The translations under genes were made by a program, and so were the position numbers. A DNA stretch of 64,000 nucleotides from positions 14,004,947 to 14,068,946 of the forward strand of contig CP154957.1 of the NCBI GenBank assembly GCA_039621445.1, read 5' to 3'. Shown piece by piece: positions 9,730 through 19,856 of the stretch (the first letter of the stretch is position 1; every line of letters begins with the position of its first letter). The notes under the pieces are model-generated. The model saw nothing but the letters and a program-made list of their open reading frames with translations. It had not been told where the DNA came from and searched no databases. The stretch comes from Euglena gracilis. Lineage: Eukaryota > Euglenida > Euglenophyceae > Euglenales.

Positions 9730-12700
9730 CTAGGGTTTCAAAGATTTTTTCAATTCCGACATCAAATCGACCCCTAGATTTTTCCTCGAGCAATACCTTA
9801 CCAACTCCTCACTAAACCGGTGTATAAAATTCCCCACCGGCTCCCAAGTTTCCTCCCCATCATTATATCCAACCCATTTTGTGAGGAACTCCCAGGTTCC
9901 CCCCCTCTTGCGATGATTTAGAATTTTTTCTACCTCCCACTCATCAGGCATTGCTTCCTCTTTTTCGGTTCTTTTGAAAAAGAACAAAGGAACCCCCTCA
10001 CCAAAAACTTCAGGCTCTTTGTACTCCTTAAGGAAACTACGGTGAGTCTTAATTTCCATCCCGGGCTTAATTTCAATAAGGTAACTCCTCTCCCCCTCCC
10101 GGGCTTTGATAATCCCAGGTCCAATCCATCTGGAATCCAATTTTTCCCCGGATCCTTCGGGTCTCCTATACCACACTTGGGTTCCTAATTTTAAGGGCAC
10201 CAACTCCCTCCTCCCTTGGTTGACCCAACTCGCTTGAACCCAATGTGTGTGGTTGAGCACCTTTGCAACTTTCTCATCCATCTCCCTCATTCGGCGAAAA
10301 AAACTTTGAGCGTCCTCACACTCCTTTGTTGGTTCATAGGGTATCCCCCCAATGGGTCTATCCCTTCCGAACAAAATTTCGTAAGGACTAAAACCACTCT
10401 CCCCCTTGGTGTCATGAATACGATCCAAAACTTGGGGAAGAGCTTCCACCCAATTCTTTTTTTCCTCCACAAACAATTTTCGGAGGACTTCCATAATTTG
10501 TTGACCGGCTCTTTCCACCCTCCCATTCGCTTGGTGGTGGTAAGCTTGGGAAAATGCTTGTCTAATCCCCATGAGTGAACACATGGTTTGCCACCATGTG
10601 CTGACAAAATGGCTCCCTTGGTCACTTGAAATTATTGAAGGTACTCCAAAGGGTTTCCATTGGGACTTAAGCATTTCCTTGGCCAACTTTGCACCCGTTA
10701 ATCCCTTATCAAAACATGGTATGGCTACAATCCAACCGGAATGTCGGTCCACACAAACAGCCATTGTGTTGTACTCCCCCCCCTCGTACAACACCTTTGG
10801 CATTTTGAAAAGGTCAATTGCCACACTTACCATGGGTGCGGGTGGTATGGGTGTTGAATCAATGGGTCCTTTCAATGTCTCCCCCCGCGAGCTTGCTTGA
10901 CACGTTGTGCAATTTTTGCTACAACTGTCGGTGAAAACTTTTGCCTTCTTTTCATCAGCCCATGCATACCTCAAATTGACGTGTCTCCACACCTTTTCCG
11001 GACCTACATGTCCAAGGAATTTGTGGTTTTCAAGGATGATCATTTCTTGAAAACCCAGTGGAACACACAACTTCTCTTCCCGAAACATTTGGTTTTTGTG
11101 GACTTTCACCCCCTTTGGCCACTCACCATTTTCTTGAGTTGCTTGCCAAATTTCCCTCCAAGTGGGGCATTCGGTATATGCAACCACCCAATCTCTCTCC
11201 CAAACTGATTTTGTTAGCTTAGGGGTTGCACTTGGAGTTGGTGGGGCCCCACCCCCTCCAGTTCCCCCCCTCGGTAACTCATTAGTCGGAAGTTTTGGGT
11301 TGGTCACCAAATTTCCCGCAGGGTCCACTCCATCCCAAAAGGTAACTCTCCTCTTACCCTTTTTCGAACCAAATTCCCTAGGCCCTTGTGAGTGAGCGTC
11401 TTCGGTGGTGTTTATTCCTCCCGGACCTTCTACACTCTCGGTACCCCTCCCTGATGCATCATCCACAAAGTTGGGTGCCACCTCTTTTCCGCTGCGGGTT
11501 ACCACCCCCCTTATCCACAAATTACGAGCGTTAGGCTGATTTTTGACTTTGACCAACAAGCAATTTTTCTCATCTTCCCTCTCCTCTCTTATGAGCTCCT
11601 CCATTTCCCTCTTATCTTCGGCCGAACCATGTTTACTAATGTCCCTTAGAGCTTGCGAAGCGGGGTATGCCCACCGACTTAAAATGTCGGCAATGGTGTT
11701 TTCCTTCCCCGGAATATACCCCACTGTCAAATCGTATTTTGAGAAAATTTGGTGCCATCGTGCCCTCCTCCCCACCGGTCCACTTGGGGTGTCGAGCACT
11801 TCTTTTGCCCATGCCTCCAAACTTTGGTGATCGGTCAACACCAAAATGGGTTGGAGACCAATCCAACTTTCCCACTTTTGGAGTGCCAAAATTATGGCAT
11901 ATGTCTCCAATTCCCGGGGGGTCCATTTTCTTTGCCCCTCGGTGAGTTTTCGGGACATAAAAGCAACAGGCACCGTTTTTTTGTCCAAAATATCTTGGGG
12001 TGTGGGCGTACCGTTTCCTTCTTTGAGTTGTTCCAAAGTTGCTCCTACGGCATACCCACTCGCATCAACTCTCAAAGCAAAGGGTTTATCGGGGTCTACC
12101 CTTTGAAGAATTAAACCGGAACACAACCGTTTCTTTAACTCCTCAAATGCTTTGTGTTCAACCTCCCCGAATTCAACCCATTTTTTGCTCCCTTTCTTGC
12201 CTTCCTCCCTAGATACCTTCAACTTATCTTGCAAAGGTGCCGCAACTTGGGCATACATGTGTATGTAGGTGTTGTAATAATTTGTGAAACCGAGGAAAGC
12301 CCTTAAGGCCGTTATGGTTGTAGGAACCTCCCATTTCTCAATGGCACGTAATTTGCCGGGGGCCGGCCGACGCATGCCATGCCCCAAAATCTGGCCACAA
12401 AATTCCACTTCTTTGATGAATAATTCCGCTTTTTTTGGGTCCACTACAAAAATTTCCTCGGCGAGTAAATCCAACACCCTACACAAATCCCTTTTGTGTG
12501 CCTCGAGGAGATCCTCCCCCTCCCCGACGATAGTCCCTACCAAAATGTCATCAATGTATGGGGTAGCTATATCCCTTACGGGTGCTAAACGGTCATCCAT
12601 CATTTGTTGAAATTGTTGTGAGGCATTGGTTAACCCCATTACATTTACCCTCCATTGGTAAAGACCCTTTGGTGTGAAGGAGCAAGTTATAGGCCTACTA

Positions 12701-14274
12701 TCCGGGTGAAGCGGCTGTTGGTGAAAGGCTTGTTTTAAATCCAAAATGGAGAACATTTGGTTTGCGCCATGCTTCACCAGGATGTCTTCGATTTTCGGAA
12801 GAGGGTAGTTGCATCTACGGGATTGGCTGTTGGGTCCCCTCATGTCAACAACCCCCCTCCAAGGAAAATCGGCTGACTTTTTGGGCACGGGGAATGTTTG
12901 TGAGAGCCATTCTGAATTTTTTGTTGTGGCTGGCTCGATGAATTTCATATCGATCCAATCTTGAGTGATTTTTTCCAAAGCTTCTTTTCGTTCCCCGTGC
13001 ATGAAAAATGGTTTTTGTCGGGTGGGCCGCGCTCCTTCTTGCAAAGGTATGAATGCATAACCATATGGTCCTCTTACGGGTGGGTCGGGTTGTACCTTAG
13101 ACCGAAATACGGTTCCACCATACCTTCCAAAAATCTCCTCTCTTAGCTCCCTTATTCTCTCTCCCTCTTTGGATTCCGTTTCATTATTCCCCTCCCCCTC
13201 CCTTGCAATAATCATTTTGCGAATTGGTAGGGGGTTTTCATTTGCAATCTCCAAATTCTTTCCCAAAATCTTGAGCGAGTGTTCGTCCAAGGCTTGTCCC
13301 CTTTGATCAAAACCCTCCATAGGAAGTTGGAAACCAAACTTTTCCAAATTTGTCACACCCCCCCTTTGGGGTAGTGTGTTAGGGACTTTTCCTTGTCGTT
13401 TTCTCCTATGATCTCTCACACCGAACAAAAATGTCAACTCGGGTTCCTCCACTACCAAAGCACGATGATGTGGAAAAATTCCAATTTTTGTTTGCACAAG
13501 CCATGGGTATGACAAAATTGCGTCCACTTTGATATTGGCTTCATAAAATTCCACATCGTACTCAAAATCTGTGGGTGGGGTATTATCGTTCACCTCCCCT
13601 TGCAACTTCATCACCACCTTAGTGCACCTCCCCCCACCACTCAACGCTTGACCGTTAGCGGTTTCAAACCTTAAGGGGTGTTCGGCCGAATACATTAGGT
13701 GCTCACTCACTAACCCTTGCTTTATGAGGTTAGCCTCCGCACCGGTGTCCACCAAAATATCCAAATTTTGTTCCTCCCCGTTCCCTAAAACAACCCTTGT
13801 CCGAATCAAAAGTTGTCGGTCCTTCGAAAATTTCTCAATCCCTGTGGGTGGGTATCTCTTTTTAACCATCCGTGATTTCAAATGTACCACCTTTGGTTTC
13901 TTGGGGTTGCTAGTGTTGGCGGGGGGCTTATTACCCTCTATCAACAAGGCCCAAACTCCCCACTTCACACCCCCCATTGGTTTCCCATCGACCTCAAAAA
14001 GCTTGGTTCCGGGTGGAAAATACAACTTTTTTGTTGCCTTCCGAACAAGTTCTCTCACCCAACCTCTGTTCCAATCGGGTAAAATGCAAATGGCATCACA
14101 AGGGTCCTTTTGCAATTTCTTTGCCACCTTTGGCCACAATGACCAGGGAGGGTTCAACCAAACCGTGCCTCCCCCTCCCCATGGTACCGCCAAAGCATTT
14201 TCAAAGCCTCCCCAAAACAATATCTCGGCCCTCCTTTGAAAAAGATTTGAGCAAAAATGAATTTCGAACGGCAT
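9730..14274 (-). CDS. pol: Ty3/Gypsy Pol polyprotein, 1,514 aa
   Basis: Domains in order: aspartic protease (LVDTGAE, Asp at about 176); reverse transcriptase (LDLKQAF about 511-517, MGLTNA about 546-551, YIDD 573-576); RNase H (RVDASG about 735-740, TDHQS about 814-818); integrase with an HHCC zinc site (H1084, H1089, C1122, C1125) and catalytic D1154, D1218 and E1254, giving the exact DD35E spacing; and a C-terminal chromodomain about 1445-1495 (WEVEKIL, FLTKWVGY, TWEP). A Gly/Pro/Ser-rich linker of about 150 aa separates RNase H from integrase. No internal stop is present, so the ORF looks intact. It makes the enzymes for cDNA synthesis and integration; the chromodomain probably steers integration to chromatin with particular histone marks. 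Confidence 0.95.
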   Translation of the reverse strand: MPFEIHFCSNLFQRRAEILFWGGFENALAVPWGGGGTVWLNPPWSLWPKVAKKLQKDPCDAICILPDWNRGWVRELVRKATKKLYFPPGTKLFEVDGKPMGGVKWGVWALLIEGNKPPANTSNPKKPKVVHLKSRMVKKRYPPTGIEKFSKDRQLLIRTRVVLGNGEEQNLDILVDTGAEANLIKQGLVSEHLMYSAEHPLRFETANGQALSGGGRCTKVVMKLQGEVNDNTPPTDFEYDVEFYEANIKVDAILSYPWLVQTKIGIFPHHRALVVEEPELTFLFGVRDHRRKRQGKVPNTLPQRGGVTNLEKFGFQLPMEGFDQRGQALDEHSLKILGKNLEIANENPLPIRKMIIAREGEGNNETESKEGERIRELREEIFGRYGGTVFRSKVQPDPPVRGPYGYAFIPLQEGARPTRQKPFFMHGERKEALEKITQDWIDMKFIEPATTKNSEWLSQTFPVPKKSADFPWRGVVDMRGPNSQSRRCNYPLPKIEDILVKHGANQMFSILDLKQAFHQQPLHPDSRPITCSFTPKGLYQWRVNVMGLTNASQQFQQMMDDRLAPVRDIATPYIDDILVGTIVGEGEDLLEAHKRDLCRVLDLLAEEIFVVDPKKAELFIKEVEFCGQILGHGMRRPAPGKLRAIEKWEVPTTITALRAFLGFTNYYNTYIHMYAQVAAPLQDKLKVSREEGKKGSKKWVEFGEVEHKAFEELKKRLCSGLILQRVDPDKPFALRVDASGYAVGATLEQLKEGNGTPTPQDILDKKTVPVAFMSRKLTEGQRKWTPRELETYAIILALQKWESWIGLQPILVLTDHQSLEAWAKEVLDTPSGPVGRRARWHQIFSKYDLTVGYIPGKENTIADILSRWAYPASQALRDISKHGSAEDKREMEELIREEREDEKNCLLVKVKNQPNARNLWIRGVVTRSGKEVAPNFVDDASGRGTESVEGPGGINTTEDAHSQGPREFGSKKGKRRVTFWDGVDPAGNLVTNPKLPTNELPRGGTGGGGAPPTPSATPKLTKSVWERDWVVAYTECPTWREIWQATQENGEWPKGVKVHKNQMFREEKLCVPLGFQEMIILENHKFLGHVGPEKVWRHVNLRYAWADEKKAKVFTDSCSKNCTTCQASSRGETLKGPIDSTPIPPAPMVSVAIDLFKMPKVLYEGGEYNTMAVCVDRHSGWIVAIPCFDKGLTGAKLAKEMLKSQWKPFGVPSIISSDQGSHFVSTWWQTMCSLMGIRQAFSQAYHHQANGRVERAGQQIMEVLRKLFVEEKKNWVEALPQVLDRIHDTKGESGFSPYEILFGRDRPIGGIPYEPTKECEDAQSFFRRMREMDEKVAKVLNHTHWVQASWVNQGRRELVPLKLGTQVWYRRPEGSGEKLDSRWIGPGIIKAREGERSYLIEIKPGMEIKTHRSFLKEYKEPEVFGEGVPLFFFKRTEKEEAMPDEWEVEKILNHRKRGGTWEFLTKWVGYNDGEETWEPVGNFIHRFSEELVRYCSRKNLGVDLMSELKKSLKP

Positions 14275-15000
14275 TCACTCATTTCACAAACTACTTCGAA
14301 AATCACTCAAATTCTCCTCGAAACTTAACCCCACAAACCTTGTCACCCATCCTCCTCAACCCTTCTCACCCCCCCACTCACTCCATTCAAATTTTTCAAC
14401 ATAAATTTTTTTTCCCCCCAAAATACTCTTTTTATCCCCATCGGTTTGACAATCCCCACATAATGAAATTCCAACAATCCCATTGGCAAAGTTTCTTCCC
14501 CCAACAACTAAATTACTCCACAATTTCCAATTTTTGTTGGTCATATTTTTCTTTTCCAAGTCTTTGGCAATACTCCCCTCTTTTCAACTTGCTTACTCTT
14601 GTCCAAATCGGGGTCTTTCGATCTTCCACTCCACCTATCCTCCACTGAAAATCCGTTGGGGTTTTCAAATCACCTGGGTCCACATCCAAGGATCACTGGT
14701 TCCACCCTTTTCCTCACCTTACACCTTTTCCCTCAACAAACACTTGCCAACGACACTTTCGAAATTCCACTCCAGAATACCTTTGGGTTGGGAAATGGCA
14801 CACCAAACCATGGGTTTTCCTCAAACACCATAAATTGTTGAACCTGGGCCCCTTGCACACCTGGCTTGCACACCTGTTTTCTGCCTCTCCTGGCTTGACA
14901 CCTGTCCATGGCCCTTCCTCGACAGCTGCCATTGGCCACTCAAGGCCTCAAGGCTCACCCTTGTCTTCTCGAGTTGGCTGTCGAGGATGAACTCATTGAA
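14275..15000. other. Gag-pol spacer of the Ty3 element, no gene seen
   Basis: AT- and C-rich sequence between the start of pol and the end of the gag-like frames. Short frames on both strands show no conserved motif. How pol is expressed (separate start, frameshift or spliced RNA) is not evident. Confidence 0.4.
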
Positions 15001-15022
15001 ATCATTGAATTGGCACCATTGC

Positions 15023-16500
15023 TCATCTTCGATATTGCACACTCTTCATTGCCTGATTTCGAACCTGAGGTGAAGGGATTGGAAGACAAAGACACACATT
15101 CTCCACCACGGTAATATTCTCCATGTGAAGATGTGGTTGGGTTGCGCAAAATGCCTTGGGGGTTTTCGATGCCCGAGGATGTAAACCCCTCAAAAACATG
15201 ACCCCGGCGTCCCTAATGACGAATAGGGTGGGCCACCGCTGGCGTTGGGTTATTGTTATTGCCCTTCCCCCCTTTGGCACCGAAATTCTGGTCAAATCCT
15301 TTGCCTCTCCCCCTTCCCTTACCACCCTTCCCCTTGTACCCCTGTTGGTTTCTCCCATTCCATTGGGAGTTTATTTGCCCCATGCCCCTGGGAATTATTC
15401 CCCCCTTTCCATTGGCTGCCCTTGCCATACGGCTGAAAATTGTTTCTGTTCCACGGGGCTTGTCTAGCAACATACGGCATTGTTGGTTGTGAGGGGGGTG
15501 GGATCCATTGTGCCCCCCCCACCACCGGTCTTTGCACATTGGGTGGGTTCTCCACCGTTGAAAGCCTTGAAGAATTGCTTGATGGCTGCACATTTGAAGA
15601 TGAAACCGCAACAGATTGATCAGGTTTTGCTGTTTCGCTGATTTGTGATTTGCTTCTGGCTGGGGGAGGTGTCGTTGCCCTACCCGGGGTTGACCCAGGT
15701 GAACTCTTCCGACTCCCCGATTGCCTCCCCCCCTCGATTTTCAGCACCCACCGATCTTGAACGCCTGAACCCTTGATAGCCTGGGGATGAAACAGAACTT
15801 TGTAAGGCGTCATGCTTGTTTCTGAGTGTCAACTTTGTTTTCACGAGGTTGAAAATATCCTCGGTGGTCAAAATTGGTTCAATTTCCTGAACCTGAAACA
15901 AAACGTTTGAACCGTCAAACTCTTTGCCATGAAAACTCTTGACTTTTTCATAGGCAGAGATGTCAAGTAAAATATTTTCAAATTCCCCCTCGTGAATTTC
16001 CGACACTTTTGTGGGTCTTTTCCCAAGTATTCTCCCCAAGCTTTCCGAAACCATTTCTGAATTCCTATTCCCTGGCACCTTTAGGCGTAAAGTTGGCTGA
16101 TTATTCAGCCTCCTTTCCTCCTCATCTGAAACCCATTTTAGGATGAATGAGGGAAGTTTCTGCAACAAAAGCCGTTTTGCTTCCCCCTCCCCAGCATCCT
16201 TAACCTTGCACTTGGCCATCTTGAAATTCGCCTGAAATTCAAGCCAGTGCTCAAGGGCTACTTTGCCCATATTAAAAAGGCTCACCTGCTGCCAATTTTG
16301 CCTTGCCCCAGATTCCTGGTTCTGCGAAAATGTCATTTCCAGGTGACCCCACCCGGCATTAAAATTGATCCCCCCTTCCTTGAGTTGGAGCTTCAGAATT
16401 TTTTTGCTCGTTTCGTCAAGACAATCCTCCAACAGAGCAACTTTCAAATCATCACTGACCTCCCCCCCTCCAGAAGTCAGTTTCCGTAAAATGCTTCCCA
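15023..16500 (-). pseudogene. gag: Ty3 Gag capsid and C-terminal region, frameshifted
   Basis: Continues the gag-like ORF after a 1-nt frame change near 16,485-16,495: the upstream frame stops at EAFYGN, while this frame runs KLTSGGGEVSDDLKVALLEDCLDE. About 300 aa of Gag-capsid-like sequence follow (16,490 down to 15,680), with LEHWLEFQ and LLLQKLPSFI. A further change of frame gives a Pro/Ser/Gln-rich tail (15,813-15,319). A GRRGHVFEG stretch near 15,190 may be a decayed zinc knuckle. Capsid identity is inferred from position and from the KFSGKSQDWQQF segment just upstream. Confidence 0.55.
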
Positions 16501-19500
16501 ATCCTCTGAAAATTGCTGCCAATCCTGTGATTTCCCTGAAAATTTGGGTGCAATCAAATTTCTCATCACATGCTGCAATGCTGGGTTTCCAACGCTTATG
16601 ACTGGGGGTCGCTGGGGTGCCCCCCCAATGGCACAAATGCCACTGACCTGATTTATTGCAATTGCACCCCCCTGTGAACTATTTGATGGTCTACACCCGC
16701 CCAGGTCTACATCCCAGATTTCACATGGCATCATTGGGGTCACCCCTTTAATCCCAAAAATCCCAGATGATTGAGCCGGTGACACCCCCTTAATGCCAAA
16801 AATCCCAGAATTCGGCTGATTTATTGTCTTGGGCTGGGCCACTTCAGGTGCCTTGGGATCAATTTGCTGTGTTTTTTCGGCTGAAATTTCCTCAACCCTC
16901 CCCTCCATGAAATCCAAACGAGTCTGCAAAGTTTGACACAGTTTTTGCAAACCCTCCCGTTGACTCTTTTCACGCTGAAAATCTGTCTGCATGTTCATCA
17001 AAACTGTGAAAAATTGCTGTTTCATTCGATTTTCAATGTCAGTTTGCAATTTTTCAAAATGTTCTTCCTTTTGGGTTTGCCTCAGCTTTTCATCCATCAT
17101 TTGCACCATCATAATTTCCATCATTTTTCTGACCTGGGCTGCCATTTCCCTCCGAACTTCCAGTTGAATTGTTGCTTCTGATTTTCCCAGCATTTCAACC
17201 ATCTTATCCCAAGGCACCTCCTGGCTGCCCAGAAATTTCTCAATTGCTGCGACCCTGCCCCCCAGAGCTTTGCTCTCGTTTCTTGTTGCTTCAAATCGCT
17301 GCTGAATTTCCTGGGCCAATGTCCCAAAACTTGATTTTGATTCCTCCCCCACCATTTTCAGCCCAGCAGCGATTTCGGCAAATTTTCTGTCCACCCCAGA
17401 GCATAGCTCACGATTTCCTAGCCGAACTGCCAAAATTTCCTTCTGAAAATCTGACTTAATTTCCTCAACAGAATGCAAACAAATGCCAACTTGTTCGACC
17501 AACCCACCTGGTGCAAACAATTTGTTCTGGACATCTTTTCCACAGCTCTCAAGTTGTGCCAGCTCACCACCCAGAAAATCCCGTAATTTCTTCTCAAAAT
17601 CATGAAATTTCCCGTCGATCTGCCTTTGAACTTCAATCCCCAAAAGTTGTTTGTGGCAGTTTGCAATGTTTTCCACAGCACTCCCCCCTTCCTGGCATCG
17701 TAAAATAAATTGGCTGACTGATTGCTGAATTTGCTCCTGACTTTTTTGCTTTTCGTGCTCAAACTGGCTGCACATTTCAGCAGTTTGTTTCTCCAAATTT
17801 TCATGGATGAAATGCAAAAGTTCTGTCTGTGCTCGAGCATTTTTTTCAGCCAAATTCTTCTCAAAAATTTCCAGCCGATTCTCAATCACAACCTGGGGGG
17901 GAATTATGCTCTCCCAGTTAGTTATGCTTCGGCTCAATTCTTGTAAATAACAATCCACCCCATATGCCCATTGGTCCCATGAGTCAAAATCATCACCCCC
18001 CATCATTTGACAATTTGATTCGGGGGGCTGTGGTCCAAAAACAGGGGGCTGAAAAACAGACAATTCTGGTTCCATTTCCTCATCCCCCCTGATTTCCATG
18101 TTAGACCCTACTTGATTTAACAGCCCGGCTGGCCCCCCTACGGCCAGATTGGAAGATTCAGTCATTAAAACTGCTGATGTTAAATTTTCAGGGGCTGGCT
18201 GTGTCGAAATTAACATCCCCTCGCTGGCTGTTAATCCACGGTTAACTGAAAATCTGTCCTCCAGTAAAAGTACAGGTTCACCCCCTTCAATTTGTGGGAG
18301 ATGTGTCCCAAATTCTGGGCACTTATTTCCAAACTGGCTGTCCAGCTGGGGGGTTTGCATCAGAAAACTGTAATTCGCAGAAAAATTTGGCAGATTTTGC
18401 TCCAAACCCTGATTTCTGGGTGGTACCCAACCTGCAGCAATCAAAAAATCCTCCATTTCTCTCAACCGATCTGGGTTTTGCGCACCCTCCCCCTCCGTTT
18501 CACAGTCACTTTGATACGACGGGGGGGATTCTGCCCACTGAACCAGCTGATTTTCCCCTTCTGGCTGTGAAATTTCCCCCTGTGCAGTTATCATCCTTAT
18601 GGGGAAACAGTTTACAGGGCTATCCCCTGATTTTTCAGACGAAAACTCTGAATTATCACCTGAGGCAACCTGTGATTGTGTAAAACCTGTGATTGTAAAT
18701 GGCAGGGAGCTGGGAATTGATTGATTTGAGATTGAAGATTGATTGGCAGACCCTGCAGAAAAACCTGAATGATTCCATTCGCCCAGCTGACTTCGACCAA
18801 CTGATTGAAACAACCCCTCAGATTCCACAGATTCTGCAGTTCTGACATTTTGATTTCGGGGGCTGCTCTCCGAAAATTCTGGTGGCTGACCTGAAAAATT
18901 CTGTGATTCCACATTCACAGACTCAGCAAACTTTTTGGACTCTGTGACCGTGTCAAACTTTTCAGCAAGATTTCTGCTGGCTGTGCCAGCAAATTCGTCC
19001 CTGTTTTCTGGGCTGAAAAAAGTTTTGTCGACAGGGCTGGCAAAAAATTCTCTGCTTGTCATGTTCAGGGAATTCGAAAACTTTTCACTGACGAAGTCAG
19101 TGAATCCACTTCTGCCAACCATGTTCAGGGGTTCTGGTTTGCCATCAACCGAATCCAAAAATTCTTCACTGACAGAGTCAGTGAAGCAACCTCTGCGTAC
19201 CATGTTCACACCCGGCGCCCCCCCTGCGAGTGTCGGAGCCGAGACCCCAGCCCCCCGGCCGGCTGCCTCGTCCCCGACACCCACCCTTGGGGCTGCCGTT
19301 CCCTGGCCCGGGGCCAGTGTTTTTCCGGGTGGTGGAGGGCTCAGGCCACCCCCCGTTTCGCCCACTGGTGTACCCCCCGACCAGAGGGGTGTGCGTAGGA
19401 TCGAATTTGCTTTTTCCCTGAAAACTTGCACAAAGTCAAAATTCCGTTTAAGTGAAATTGTTGTCCCAAATGCCTTTCCCCATGAGGCCATTTCACCCAC
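16477..19500 (-). CDS. gag: Gag-like ORF of the Ty3 element, 1,007 aa, starting inside the 5' LTR
   Basis: The first 99 codons (MGEMASWGKAF...) lie in the LTR and are therefore also present in the 3' LTR. Another ATG spans the LTR/PBS junction and gives MVRRGCFTDS; it may be the true start. After it come two related units with CFTDSVSEEF and GFTDFVSEKF, a Gln/Asn/Ser-rich region to about residue 500, and a long Glu/Gln/Lys-rich segment (about 520-850) that reads as coiled coil. The end, KFSGKSQDWQQF, resembles the start of Ty3-type Gag capsid. An extension of about 900 residues before capsid is unusually long. Confidence 0.6.
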   Translation of the reverse strand: MGEMASWGKAFGTTISLKRNFDFVQVFREKANSILRTPLWSGGTPVGETGGGLSPPPPGKTLAPGQGTAAPRVGVGDEAAGRGAGVSAPTLAGGAPGVNMVRRGCFTDSVSEEFLDSVDGKPEPLNMVGRSGFTDFVSEKFSNSLNMTSREFFASPVDKTFFSPENRDEFAGTASRNLAEKFDTVTESKKFAESVNVESQNFSGQPPEFSESSPRNQNVRTAESVESEGLFQSVGRSQLGEWNHSGFSAGSANQSSISNQSIPSSLPFTITGFTQSQVASGDNSEFSSEKSGDSPVNCFPIRMITAQGEISQPEGENQLVQWAESPPSYQSDCETEGEGAQNPDRLREMEDFLIAAGWVPPRNQGLEQNLPNFSANYSFLMQTPQLDSQFGNKCPEFGTHLPQIEGGEPVLLLEDRFSVNRGLTASEGMLISTQPAPENLTSAVLMTESSNLAVGGPAGLLNQVGSNMEIRGDEEMEPELSVFQPPVFGPQPPESNCQMMGGDDFDSWDQWAYGVDCYLQELSRSITNWESIIPPQVVIENRLEIFEKNLAEKNARAQTELLHFIHENLEKQTAEMCSQFEHEKQKSQEQIQQSVSQFILRCQEGGSAVENIANCHKQLLGIEVQRQIDGKFHDFEKKLRDFLGGELAQLESCGKDVQNKLFAPGGLVEQVGICLHSVEEIKSDFQKEILAVRLGNRELCSGVDRKFAEIAAGLKMVGEESKSSFGTLAQEIQQRFEATRNESKALGGRVAAIEKFLGSQEVPWDKMVEMLGKSEATIQLEVRREMAAQVRKMMEIMMVQMMDEKLRQTQKEEHFEKLQTDIENRMKQQFFTVLMNMQTDFQREKSQREGLQKLCQTLQTRLDFMEGRVEEISAEKTQQIDPKAPEVAQPKTINQPNSGIFGIKGVSPAQSSGIFGIKGVTPMMPCEIWDVDLGGCRPSNSSQGGAIAINQVSGICAIGGAPQRPPVISVGNPALQHVMRNLIAPKFSGKSQDWQQFSEDWEAFYGN
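19185..19202 (-). other. Primer-binding site
   Basis: Directly after the 5' LTR the minus strand reads TGGTACGCAGAGGTTGC. TGG is the complement of the tRNA CCA end. It differs from the common initiator-Met site after TGGTA, so the priming tRNA is not identified. Confidence 0.65.
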
Positions 19501-19856
19501 CCTTTCTTAAGAATGCAAAAACACTGGAAATGGTCAGGGTGGGTGTTTTGGTGCAATGGATGGTGGTAAAAGGCAACAGAAACACGCACACACCGTGAAA
19601 GTGGGAAGAAGGACCTGAAATTGACAATTCTTCCAAACAATGCAACTTGTCTTGAATTCAATTCTCCAAATCAATTGTTGATTGATGCCAATGTCAAAAA
19701 AACCCACAAAGGTCTGCGGAAGCAAATTATGTTAAATTAGAACCTCAAATTAGGCTTTTCCTATTGAATGCGCGTTCTGCGCGGAATGAAAATTCCGTGT
19801 TTTCAAAAGCTTCCGCCTTACCATTTTTGACTGTCGGACGCCCCCGACAGTCGACA
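19203..19856 (-). repeat. 5' LTR (654 bp)
   Basis: Same sequence and ends as 7,498-8,151. It contains the first codons of the gag-like ORF on the minus strand. The element's promoter should lie between 19,856 and about 19,500; no clear TATA box was identified. Confidence 0.92.

Larger units (their letters stand above)
7498..19856 (-). mobile_element. Full-length Ty3/Gypsy LTR retrotransposon with chromodomain (12,359 bp)
   Basis: Transcribed on the minus strand. In element order: 5' LTR 19,856-19,203, PBS 19,202-19,185, gag-like region 19,202 to about 15,000, pol 14,274-9,730, a 1.56-kb 3' region, PPT 8,164-8,152 and 3' LTR 8,151-7,498. Flanked by the 4-bp duplication GAAC. The protease-RT-RNaseH-integrase order and terminal chromodomain are those of chromovirus-type Ty3/Gypsy elements. 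The two LTRs are the same length and look identical by eye, which points to a recent insertion. Gag carries a frameshift, so autonomy is uncertain. Confidence 0.92.

Noticed and set aside
19745-19856. C-terminal 37 residues of the long second ORF as originally open
   Set aside because: They are encoded by the MITE edge and the Ty3 LTR, not by the non-LTR element.
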